A stretch of 64,000 bases of DNA from Enterococcus moraviensis ATCC BAA-383 (GTDB taxonomy: Bacteria > Bacillota > Bacilli > Lactobacillales > Enterococcaceae), in assembly GCF_000407445.1 (NCBI RefSeq), contig NZ_ASWB01000001.1, positions 1,054,001 through 1,118,000 on the forward strand. The letters run 5' to 3'. The number at the start of each line of letters is the position of its first letter. Position 1 is the first letter of the stretch. The position numbers and the translations under genes are program-made. Positions 47,143 through 55,311 of this stretch are shown here, one piece after another. The notes under the pieces were generated by a model. The model worked only from the letters and a program-made list of their open reading frames with translations. It was not told where the DNA came from and ran no database searches.

Positions 47143-47881
47143 TATCGACACCTTCAATCTCGGATAGTTTTACCATGATTTCATCGTAAAACATCTTTTG
47201 ATTTCCATTATGGTGAATTTCATCAACCAATTCACCATCCTTAATAAATACGATTCGCTTGCAATAGCTTGCGGCTAAAGGATCATGCGTAACCATCAAA
47301 ATCGTTGCTCGTTCCTCTTCATTTAGCTGTTGTAATAATTGCATAACATCTTTAGATGATTTTGTATCTAGATTTCCTGTTGGTTCATCCGCCAACAACA
47401 ATTGAGGCTGATGGATCATTGCACGAGCCACCGCTACACGTTGGGCCTGTCCACCTGAAATTTCTGCTATTCGTTTTTTTAATAAACTCGCAATTCCCAA
47501 ACGGTCAGCTAAAAGATTCAATTGTTTTTTCATCACTGAGATTTTTTCACCATCTAATGTTAGTGGCAAAACGATATTTTCTTCTACAGTCAAGGTAGGC
47601 ATTAAGTTAAAACTTTGGAAAATGAAGCCTAACTCTCTACGTCTAAATTTCGCCACCTCTTCTTGATTGAGCTGGTTTGGATCTTTACCATTTAATAAAA
47701 CATGTCCAGATGTTGGTTGGTCAATGGTTGCGAGCAAGTTTAGAAAAGTACTTTTCCCACTTCCAGAAGGTCCCATAATACCAATAAATTCACCATCATT
47801 TACTGTTAAATTTAATCCTTTTAGTGCTTCATATTTGATTTCAGTTCCATACGTTTTAGTTAGATTTTCGACTTGTAACAT
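47132..47881 (-). CDS. BceA-type ABC transporter ATPase
   Basis: 249 residues. A MacB/LolD-type ATPase: Walker A GPSGSGKST (about 36-44), Q-loop FQSFNLMPTLT, signature ISGGQAQRVAVARAM, Walker B LLLADEPTGNLD, and H-loop VTHD. Partner of the overlapping permease; probably powers resistance to antimicrobial peptides. First gene of the operon. Confidence 0.94.
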   Translation of the reverse strand: MLQVENLTKTYGTEIKYEALKGLNLTVNDGEFIGIMGPSGSGKSTFLNLLATIDQPTSGHVLLNGKDPNQLNQEEVAKFRRRELGFIFQSFNLMPTLTVEENIVLPLTLDGEKISVMKKQLNLLADRLGIASLLKKRIAEISGGQAQRVAVARAMIHQPQLLLADEPTGNLDTKSSKDVMQLLQQLNEEERATILMVTHDPLAASYCKRIVFIKDGELVDEIHHNGNQKMFYDEIMVKLSEIEGVDNEF

Positions 47882-47947
47882 TATTATCGCTCCTTTTCTC
47901 TACTATTTTAGTCTAATCCAATTTCCATTAACCTACCATAGAAGAAA

Positions 47948-47985
47948 ATAACAAGTTGCTAACACTTTTGTAAGCAACTTGTTAT
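47948..47985 (-). terminator. Terminator at the end of the WxL cluster
   Basis: ATAACAAGTTGCT pairs perfectly with AGCAACTTGTTAT, then TTTTC on the minus strand. It closes the surface-protein region. Confidence 0.85.
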
Positions 47986-48002
47986 AGCGAATCAATTGAT
48001 TG

Positions 48003-49457
48003 TTATTCCATCGTGATCTCAGCGTCTGGAATTGCCTTTGGAGAATACGGATTACTTGGAGTTTGCCATCTTAAATGAAAGTAGGAAACAGGTGCTTCTT
48101 TGTTGTAATGCTCCGTTGTAATCTTGATTGTTTGCCCTGCTTTAAAGTAGCGGAAATTTGATAATGTTCCTCCCGTAATATTATCTCGGTCAATAATTTT
48201 TTCATCATCTAAATAAACTGCGCCATTATCATCCACTTCAATCGAAAATGTATATATTCCTGTATCTTTAAGTGTTACATATCCTACTTTTTTCACTTTG
48301 TAATAATCGGTTCCTAAACCTGGGTAAGGCTCTACGTTATTATAATCATCATCAAAATTTGTGGCTGTTCCTGTCCCTTTTTCTATGAAGTAGCCTAAAT
48401 ATCGCGGATAATCATAGAAAGTTGCACCGACTCCTTCTCTTTTTTTAACTGTGACTTTTACAATTGCTGTTAGCCCATTGTTACTAGTACTCTTTACCTC
48501 AATAAACGTAACACCCACAGCTTTTGCTTCCCAATTACCGTCTTTATCAATTGTCATAATTGATGGGTTATCACTTTTGTAAGTAACGTCTTTATCTGTT
48601 GCGTTCTCTGGAGTAATTGTAACGATTAATTTGCCAGTATCGCCCACATACTGAATCAATTCTTTCGGTTCCACACTGATGCCCGTTACTGGAATCGTTT
48701 CATACAATGCTAAATTTATATCTCTTTTTTTATCTAATGTTTCTAAAGCAAATTGAATACTTTTCCCATTTTCATCGAAGTTACTGTTTTTAACTATCTC
48801 ATATTGGGAGGGTATTGAAATGGGTTTTATTTCGTAAGTTTTACCAGGTGTAATCTTTAAAAAAGAATAATTTCCATTTGCATCTGTTTTAACTGTTTGA
48901 ATCGGTGTTGTATTTCCAACCAAATAAAGACCTAACTCGATTCCTGAAATGCCTTGTTCTGTTCCATCTTTCTCACCGCTTTTATTCTCATCATTAAAGA
49001 CAGTCCCTTCTATAGAAGCCGCGGTAGATATGAACCCGATCCAAGCGCCTGTATACGCTTCTCCCTCATCTAGTTCAATATAACCAGAAAGACCGTCATC
49101 ATTAAACCCTACTGGTCCACTCGTAAACATCTTATATCCGACTGGGAAATCTACTTTTACGTTATATAAATCAGAAGAAAGCTTGTCAAATGTATATTTC
49201 CCCTGTCCATCTGTTGTTTTTTGCGCGATTTCTGTTCCAGAGTCATCCAATAATCTGACTGTGACACCCTCAATTCCTGGTTCATTCGCATCCTGCTGGC
49301 CGTTAGCATTGGAATCTTCAAACAAAATCCCACTAATAGAAGCTGTCCCTTCTGCTTTACTGCTGATTCCTTTTGCCATTACTGATACACTAGACATAAA
49401 AAAACTTACAAAAATAATGAGAGCTAACAACATATTTTTACTATTAATTTTTTTCAT
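48003..49457 (-). CDS. Secreted SdrD-B / Big2 / PA14-like surface protein
   Basis: 484 residues from ATG 49457, 8 bases after AGGAAGG (a GTG three codons earlier is less likely). Signal peptide to about 30 (VSVMA-KG). Two SdrD B-type domains follow (about 38-135 and 145-245; DSNANGQQDANEPGIEGV, DENKSGEKDGTEQGISGI with calcium-type Asp/Asn loops). Then come a Big2 domain (about 250-335; VTGISVEPKELIQYVGDTGKL) and a C-terminal PA14-like domain (about 340-480; GVYTFSIEVDDNGAVYLDDEKIID-like core). It has no sortase motif, no WxL domain and no C-terminal helix. Retention on the cell may depend on the other cluster products. Confidence 0.82.
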   Translation of the reverse strand: MKKINSKNMLLALIIFVSFFMSSVSVMAKGISSKAEGTASISGILFEDSNANGQQDANEPGIEGVTVRLLDDSGTEIAQKTTDGQGKYTFDKLSSDLYNVKVDFPVGYKMFTSGPVGFNDDGLSGYIELDEGEAYTGAWIGFISTAASIEGTVFNDENKSGEKDGTEQGISGIELGLYLVGNTTPIQTVKTDANGNYSFLKITPGKTYEIKPISIPSQYEIVKNSNFDENGKSIQFALETLDKKRDINLALYETIPVTGISVEPKELIQYVGDTGKLIVTITPENATDKDVTYKSDNPSIMTIDKDGNWEAKAVGVTFIEVKSTSNNGLTAIVKVTVKKREGVGATFYDYPRYLGYFIEKGTGTATNFDDDYNNVEPYPGLGTDYYKVKKVGYVTLKDTGIYTFSIEVDDNGAVYLDDEKIIDRDNITGGTLSNFRYFKAGQTIKITTEHYNKEAPVSYFHLRWQTPSNPYSPKAIPDAEITME

Positions 49458-49681
49458 ATTATCCACCTTCCTCAGAAAGAATTTTAATCATTTTTATATT
49501 AAAAAATCTCCCAAAACTATGAAAATATTTTCCCCTCTGTCGGTATATACTTGACGACTCAAATTATAAATTAGAAGGGAAATATTTAGCTTTGGGATGA
49601 TTTGTCATTATTCATGGTACGGTATTTATAATTGATAGTGAAAAATAGTACTTGGGGGTAAGCAATTTACTCTTTTTTCCT

Positions 49682-50740
49682 TTAAACGCCGTTTAAATCG
49701 GGCGTTGTATAAAGTAATTCTTGTGGAATTAATTTATATGGCGCTGGATTAGATGGTGTAGACCACACCAAATCATAGTTATAACCAGTTGCTGAAGGCA
49801 TGTGGAATGCTGCTACAACTTTTACTTTGATGATCTGACCAGCTTGAAGATATACTGGAGAAGTGTTTTGAACAAGAACATCATTCACATAGATTTGTGG
49901 AATGACCATACTACTAGCAGAGTAAAATCTGTACATTCCAGTATCTGTCAATTTAATATACGCAGTTTTTTGTACTCGGAAACCAGCTGCAGGATCAATC
50001 CCTGGGTATGGTTGTTTGTTGTATTGACATCTAAAATCAAGTGTACCGTCTTCAAATTGACTTGCAACAGGAATAAAATTCCCCATTGGAGATTGACGTC
50101 TTTCATATTCTGTGTAAACGCCATGAACTAATTTATCTGGAACAACAGTATCTATGCCTTGTAAATCTGGCGTTGTATAAAGTAATTCTTGTGCAATATG
50201 TTGCGCTGGAAAATTAAGACCCGTTTCTGGAGTTTTCCAATAAAAATCCGTCACGAATTGCCCATTTTTACTTTGTGCATTTGTTGGGAAATTACTAATA
50301 ACTTTTATCTTAATAATTTGACCAGCTTGTAAATTAACATATGGATATGTGGGTTGAACAAGTACATCATTAACATATACTTGCGTATTTCCTGTCGTAC
50401 TTGTCATAAACATATACGTACCTGAACCACTTAGTTTCACATAAGCCGTTTTGCTTACTCTAAAGCCGTTATTCGGATTGATACCTGGATAAGGTTCTCT
50501 ATTTACACTGCAAGAAAAATCTAAATTACTATTTTCATATTGACTTGCAACTGGAATATAATTGACTCCTTCTCTTCTAAAATATTCTGTGTAAACACCA
50601 TGCACTAATTTGCCTTCCGCTCTAGTAAGCGAATTTCCTTCATCAGCTGAAGCAACACTTGAATTGATACTAATTAACGCAAAACAAGCAATTAAAACAC
50701 AAATAATCAACGGAATTTTCTTTCTTATTTTAAAAACCAT
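49682..50740 (-). CDS. Secreted protein with two tandem PA14-like modules
   Basis: 352 residues. Signal peptide to about 31 (NSSVASA-DE). Two modules of about 155 residues follow, each beginning LVHGVYTEY and ending with QELLYTTPDL-x-G. The shared core EPYPGI/QPYPGI...F-x-V-x-KTAY-x-KL-x-x-x-G-x-Y-x-F and VYVNDVLVQ...LQAGQIIKIKV resembles PA14 domains, which often bind sugars. The single module of the downstream gene has the same EPYPGL core. No anchor motif is present. It may bind glycan on the cell or a host. Confidence 0.78.
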   Translation of the reverse strand: MVFKIRKKIPLIICVLIACFALISINSSVASADEGNSLTRAEGKLVHGVYTEYFRREGVNYIPVASQYENSNLDFSCSVNREPYPGINPNNGFRVSKTAYVKLSGSGTYMFMTSTTGNTQVYVNDVLVQPTYPYVNLQAGQIIKIKVISNFPTNAQSKNGQFVTDFYWKTPETGLNFPAQHIAQELLYTTPDLQGIDTVVPDKLVHGVYTEYERRQSPMGNFIPVASQFEDGTLDFRCQYNKQPYPGIDPAAGFRVQKTAYIKLTDTGMYRFYSASSMVIPQIYVNDVLVQNTSPVYLQAGQIIKVKVVAAFHMPSATGYNYDLVWSTPSNPAPYKLIPQELLYTTPDLNGV

Positions 50741-50805
50741 TCATTTCCATCCCCTTTTTTTATTTTTTGTTTACCCCTTTTTGATTGTAACATTAAAAAA
50801 ATAAC

Positions 50806-50832
50806 ATGTAAATTGTTTATTTTGATTTACAT
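50806..50832. promoter_or_regulatory. Inverted repeat upstream of the PA14 gene
   Basis: ATGTAAAT and ATTTACAT separated by 11 bases, 65 bases upstream of the PA14 start. It may be an operator or a weak hairpin; no regulator is assigned. Confidence 0.3.
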
Positions 50833-50942
50833 TTTGGAAAATTAGGATAATCTTTAGAAAGAGAAAAAGCTAAATATATTCCTATTCCCACTCAAAAAAT
50901 AGTATCTCTTTATGTCATCAATTAAAAATCTCTATTATTTTA

Positions 50943-52052
50943 TTATGATTTATTTTTACTTCTTTTTTTATTCTTTTTATTTTTAATACGTCTAGCAGCT
51001 ACCTTTTTCTGAAGTTGTTTCCTTTTCTTCCGTTTTCGCAAAATAATTATAGCTAAAATAAAGACTATCAACATGCCAGCAATACCTAGAACTAGCCACA
51101 CAAGCGTGTTTGTCTCTTCTTTTTCCAAATACACAGATTCATCGTTAAACTTCTTTGCTTCTTCTTTAGTGATAGTGAATTCTTTTTTTAATTCGTAATG
51201 TTGTGTATCAGCTGTAACGTTCATCACCACTTCGTAATCTCCAGCAACCATTTCTGTATCTTTCATATCAAACCCAAACTTTACAGTTGAATTAGGTGCC
51301 ATTTGAAATGTATCTTCTTTTCGACTATAAACCTGCTTATTTGTCTTTTTAGCGATTACTTTACCTTCAATTGTCATTTTATGAATAATACTAGGTGCTT
51401 GATTTTGCAGGATAGCTTCGATAAAATTATGGAAATTTCGTTGCCCCGCTTCTGCTTTGATCAAGTCTAGTTTATTTTCAGCTTTTGTACCAGACTCAGT
51501 CAATATGATTGGTAGACTATAGGAAAAAGTATTGATTACCGCTTTCTCTCGATCTTTTTCAGATGATTGATACTTTTCTGAAAAGTGGAGTCCTCCCAAC
51601 AATTGTCCTTCGTAGGGTGCTTCTGGTATGTTGATCTCAGCTATTATTTCTTTGCTCTCTTTTGCCTCTAGTTTGACGACTGGCTCTTTCACTTGTACCA
51701 GCTTTTTTATATCCGTTAACATACTGCTATCTTTTTCTTTATCAACTTCTTTGTAGCTAATAACGCCACCATCACTAGTAGTACCTCGTGTTACATCAAT
51801 AAAAACTTCTATCGGATGGTCAGAATAATTCTTTACTTTTGCTTTTATTACTTGTTTACTTCCTGGCGTTACTTTTAAGTCATAGTAACCACTTTCTCCT
51901 CTTTGCTGGTTCTCAGGATAAACGGCCTCAACAGAAAAAGCAGCTCCTGTGCCACCTGGTTCAGTAGACGCAAAAGCATATACATCGTTTCTTAAAAAAA
52001 GAAAAAAACAAAGTGTTACTAGGCATAAAATACATTTGTTCAGTTTACGCAT
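50943..52052 (-). CDS. WxL-interacting protein, DUF916/DUF3324 (second copy)
   Basis: 369 residues. Signal peptide to about 26 (DVYAFA). DUF916 domain (about 36-160; FSVEAVYPENQQ...YYDLKVTPGSKQVIKAKVKN), DUF3324 domain (about 165-310), one membrane helix (about 322-345) and a very basic Lys/Arg tail of about 25 residues. Such proteins bind both WxL proteins and peptidoglycan in the cell-surface complex. ATG after AAGGAGC. It shares its build with the gene at 53469-54566, so the cluster holds two pairs. Confidence 0.92.
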   Translation of the reverse strand: MRKLNKCILCLVTLCFFLFLRNDVYAFASTEPGGTGAAFSVEAVYPENQQRGESGYYDLKVTPGSKQVIKAKVKNYSDHPIEVFIDVTRGTTSDGGVISYKEVDKEKDSSMLTDIKKLVQVKEPVVKLEAKESKEIIAEINIPEAPYEGQLLGGLHFSEKYQSSEKDREKAVINTFSYSLPIILTESGTKAENKLDLIKAEAGQRNFHNFIEAILQNQAPSIIHKMTIEGKVIAKKTNKQVYSRKEDTFQMAPNSTVKFGFDMKDTEMVAGDYEVVMNVTADTQHYELKKEFTITKEEAKKFNDESVYLEKEETNTLVWLVLGIAGMLIVFILAIIILRKRKKRKQLQKKVAARRIKNKKNKKRSKNKS

Positions 52053-52165
52053 CTAACTGCTCCTTCTTGGAAAGTAGAGTTTAAGATAAAAGTCCATTAC
52101 GAGCAATACGTAGATGAGTATCCTCAAAAACATGTAATTTTACCGTTCACTCCATCATTATAAAT

Positions 52166-52196
52166 CTGAGGTACAACTCAAAGAGCCATACCTCAG
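52166..52196 (-). terminator. Possible terminator after the third WxL gene
   Basis: CTGAGGTA pairs with TACCTCAG. The following T run is poor on the minus strand, so termination may be partial. Confidence 0.4.
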
Positions 52197-52215
52197 TTTT
52201 CCTATTCAATTTTGC

Positions 52216-53028
52216 TTATGAAAAAGGATTTAGTGTTGGTTTTAATTCCCAATTTAATTCAGCTTGATATTTTCCTGTTTCAACAGCTGTATTGGCTGGC
52301 ATTCTAAACGTTACACCATCTGTCACTGAATCTTCTTTATAAGCCCCTTTACTATTTGTTCCTAAAGCTAGTGAGTAATCACCGACCCCTTGACCTTTTG
52401 AAGCATCAGAATTTGCTATTGACACTTCTGTTCCAGGCGTTAAAACTAATCCAGTAGTAACATCTGTGCCAACTGCTTTAGAATGAATGGTTGGTTTAGT
52501 TGTACTTGAGCCTTCATAATTTGCATTCGTAAATACGATTTCAGCACCATTGATTTTTTTGTTTGCATCCCCTGTTAAAGAGAATTGGCTTGACGTTACT
52601 GAAACAGTCCAACCAGTACCACGTTCTGTTCTCATATCATGAGTTGTGATCCATGGCGCACGATAAATTTTCGTTTTACTTTCATCCCATGCTGCAACAA
52701 CTTTCGCATTTGCAGTTACTTCTCCACTAGACTTTTGTTGTGAACCAAAATCAAAATCTGGCACGACTACTAGTTTTAAATCTCCTGGATTTTCATTACC
52801 ACCTGGTTTATCTGGGTTATCTGGATCTGTCGGGTCAACTGGATTCGTTGGTTTTTCGGGGTTTTCTGGATCTGGAATGTTGTTCGATCCATCATCGGTA
52901 AAGCTAATATTTCCATTTGATACTCCCTTTGTTGCTTCTGGATAAGTCGCTGCATCTGCATTTAACGCGCCTATTCCTACGATTGTGGCCAAAGCGGCAC
53001 CGCTCATTACTAATTTTGTTAATTTCAT
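52216..53028 (-). CDS. WxL-domain surface protein with Pro-rich linker
   Basis: 270 residues from ATG 53028, after GGAG (an upstream TTG is rejected). Signal peptide to about 26 (LNADA-AT). A Pro/Asn/Asp linker (about 50-80; repeats like NPVDPTDPDNPDKP) precedes the WxL domain. Its first motif is GWTVSV (W-x-V) and its second, near the C-terminus, NWELKP (W-x-L). WxL domains attach non-covalently to peptidoglycan. Start of the second DUF916/WxL group. Confidence 0.92.
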   Translation of the reverse strand: MKLTKLVMSGAALATIVGIGALNADAATYPEATKGVSNGNISFTDDGSNNIPDPENPEKPTNPVDPTDPDNPDKPGGNENPGDLKLVVVPDFDFGSQQKSSGEVTANAKVVAAWDESKTKIYRAPWITTHDMRTERGTGWTVSVTSSQFSLTGDANKKINGAEIVFTNANYEGSSTTKPTIHSKAVGTDVTTGLVLTPGTEVSIANSDASKGQGVGDYSLALGTNSKGAYKEDSVTDGVTFRMPANTAVETGKYQAELNWELKPTLNPFS

Positions 53029-53101
53029 TGTCAATCTCTCCTCTTAAACTTTTTTTATTATTAAAGTATATATACTTTAGTAATCCATAATGAATTGTTG
53101 T

Positions 53102-53434
53102 TCACTTACTTCTTTTATTGATCATCCCGAAAAATGCTATAAAAACAAAGACCAAACCTATAATGAGTATTGAGCTGGCTTTTATTTCTCCTGTAGTTGG
53201 AAAACGTGGTTTACCTGAAAGCCCTTTTGGTTTATTCGGCGTCTCTTTTTCTTGTGAAGTAGACAGATCAGAACTAGTTGTTGTCTCTGTATCGTCTGTT
53301 TCATAAAAACGGATTCCTCCAACAGTTGTTACGTTTGCTGGACCATTGTACTCTTGTGCCATTGCTGAATAGTTTGAACTTAATAAAACGGTAAAAAGGA
53401 GAATGAAACCCATGATATACACTATTTTTTTCAT
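53102..53434 (-). CDS. Small sortase-anchored protein with FPTTGE motif
   Basis: 110 residues. Signal peptide to about 26 (SAMA-QE), a Ser/Thr-rich stretch of about 45 residues, then FPTTGE (about 77-82), a membrane helix and the tail NKRSK. The layout is that of a sortase A substrate, with Phe in place of Leu in LPxTG. Small LPxTG-like proteins are a regular member (CscD-like) of WxL clusters. It may give the complex its only covalent wall link. Confidence 0.88.
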   Translation of the reverse strand: MKKIVYIMGFILLFTVLLSSNYSAMAQEYNGPANVTTVGGIRFYETDDTETTTSSDLSTSQEKETPNKPKGLSGKPRFPTTGEIKASSILIIGLVFVFIAFFGMINKRSK

Positions 53435-53468
53435 ATCTTAATCCTTTCTGTTTAGATTCTCTGTTTAG

Positions 53469-54566
53469 CTACTTTTTCAATGTCTTCGTTCTCTTCTTCT
53501 TTTTCCTTTGTCGTTCTTTCCACTTTTTCATTCTACATTTCTTTATATATATTCGAGAAAGCAAGACGATCAGGATAAGTAGTAGCGAAAATAGAAGACC
53601 TATCAATGTCAGAACTAAACGATTTTCAAAAATATTTTCTTTTTTGATACTCACATCTTTTTGATTTAATTTTTTTGCTTCTTCTGATGTGATTTGAAAT
53701 GTTTGGTCAAAATGCCAGACTCTTTCCTTTTGAGTCGCTGTTCCTTTAAACTCATATGTTCCAGCTTTAAAAGGCTCGCCATCTAGGGATATCGGTAAAT
53801 CAAATGTACTATTTGGCGCAATCGATAGATTCTTTTTATCTAGTCTTAACAGTGATTCTTGGGAGCCAGATTTTGTTACAGTTCCTTTAAAGTCCACTGC
53901 AGATAAATAAGCTGGTTGAGCGTTCTCCAATAATAAACTAATAACATTTCTAGCATTTTCTTGATCTGTCGTCACTTTTTTCAACGCTAAATCACCGACT
54001 ATTTCTTCGCTCTTATCAGTGGTTCTTAGAATCAAACCAATTTCTCTAGCAAAATGATTTTTTATATTTCCCTCTGTTTTAGCGGTTGTTTTATTGTATA
54101 AATACAATCCACCAGCTAAAACTCCCTCAAATGGCTGTTCTGGCATTTTTATCTGTAACTTTAGTTTATATTCTTCATGGGCTTTTAAGACGATCTCTTT
54201 TTCTGCAATGGTGATAATATCTTCGACATTGTAAATTAAACCTGCATTGTTTGTTTCACTTTTTACTGAATAGGTCACAACGCCTGCTCGATTAGTTTGA
54301 GCACGATTAATCGAAGGGACAACAACAATCTCCTTAGAGGAAGCATTCGTCAAGATAACTTCTAATTCTTGTTTTTGACTAGGTGTCATCTTCAAATCAA
54401 AATAAGTGACTTCTTTTGTGTACTGATTATCAGGAAGTTTGGCATCCGTTGTAAATCCTGCAAACGTTTCATTGTCTGAGGCGTAAGCAACTAAAGGTGT
54501 GCCAAAAAACAAACTGACAACTAATCCTATAACGAAAAAATTAAATAGTTTTTGATTGCTACTCAT
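53469..54566 (-). CDS. WxL-interacting protein, DUF916/DUF3324 (first copy)
   Basis: 365 residues from ATG 54566 after GAGAGGGATA. Signal peptide to about 29 (PLVAYA-SD). DUF916 (about 34-160; FAGFTTDAKLPDNQ...YFDLKMTPSQKQELEVILTN), DUF3324 (about 165-300), a membrane helix (about 318-342) and a basic tail. Same role as its paralogue at 50943-52052. It follows the second WxL gene by 34 bases. Confidence 0.92.
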   Translation of the reverse strand: MSSNQKLFNFFVIGLVVSLFFGTPLVAYASDNETFAGFTTDAKLPDNQYTKEVTYFDLKMTPSQKQELEVILTNASSKEIVVVPSINRAQTNRAGVVTYSVKSETNNAGLIYNVEDIITIAEKEIVLKAHEEYKLKLQIKMPEQPFEGVLAGGLYLYNKTTAKTEGNIKNHFAREIGLILRTTDKSEEIVGDLALKKVTTDQENARNVISLLLENAQPAYLSAVDFKGTVTKSGSQESLLRLDKKNLSIAPNSTFDLPISLDGEPFKAGTYEFKGTATQKERVWHFDQTFQITSEEAKKLNQKDVSIKKENIFENRLVLTLIGLLFSLLLILIVLLSRIYIKKCRMKKWKERQRKKKKRTKTLKK

Positions 54567-54600
54567 TGTTATCCCTCTCATAATTTATCTATTTGCTCTT

Positions 54601-55245
54601 TTATGGTGCTGGTGTATCAGATAACGTCCAAGTTAAGGTAGATTGATATTCTACAGCTCTTTTAGCCGTATCCCCTGGAACAGCCAGCTCGAATTTTGAT
54701 AATTCCAATGTTGAAATGCCATCACCCGTTGCCGCCTTAGCGCCAAATATCAATTGCTCTCCGCCAGCACCAGGCACTAAGGTAAGTGAATTATTAATTT
54801 TACCTCCTGTAGGTCGCGTTCCTCCTGTATTTGTTGCAGAACCAGTCTTGATCGTTAAGGCAGCATTCGTTAACTGCCCAGTTCCACCTTTTTCCGTAAA
54901 TTGAGCTGTTTGGACCACTTTCACACTCCAACCAGCTTTGGTTCCACGAGCATCATTGACTGTCAATTTACCAGTCGTAACCGGACCACCTTCGATCCCA
55001 TTGTCAGTAGCTACCCAATTTTCGGCCGTTTTATTTTGAATCTTGTGTGCACCAAAGTTTAAATTATCAGGCAACCCAGAACCTAAACTTCCATCCCCAG
55101 GATCAATCGTCATATCCCCTTCTGTATACGTAATCGTTGCATTTGTTGTTTTGGTGTCTTTATCTGCGGCCAATGCTTCATTTGAAAAACCAATCGCAGT
55201 TAATGCTAGTCCAGATAATAACGTTGTACTTATTAATTTTTTCAT
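54601..55245 (-). CDS. WxL-domain surface protein, short
   Basis: 214 residues. Signal peptide to about 26 (NEALA-AD), then almost only the WxL domain: GWSVKV (first motif, about 100) and LTWTLSDTPAP at the C-terminus. It lacks any extra domain, so it may be a structural wall component. It begins 66 bases after the large WxL gene. Confidence 0.93.
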   Translation of the reverse strand: MKKLISTTLLSGLALTAIGFSNEALAADKDTKTTNATITYTEGDMTIDPGDGSLGSGLPDNLNFGAHKIQNKTAENWVATDNGIEGGPVTTGKLTVNDARGTKAGWSVKVVQTAQFTEKGGTGQLTNAALTIKTGSATNTGGTRPTGGKINNSLTLVPGAGGEQLIFGAKAATGDGISTLELSKFELAVPGDTAKRAVEYQSTLTWTLSDTPAP

Positions 55246-55311
55246 TTAAAAACCCCCTAAAATAATTTTTATATTAAGCTTTTTCAAGCTTTATAACATG
55301 TTTAATCGTAG

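Noticed and set aside
49520-49590. Inverted repeat AAATATTTTCCC / GGGAAATATTT as a second invertible site
   Set aside because: It is short, imperfect and local (hairpin scale), and has no partner copy near other surface genes.
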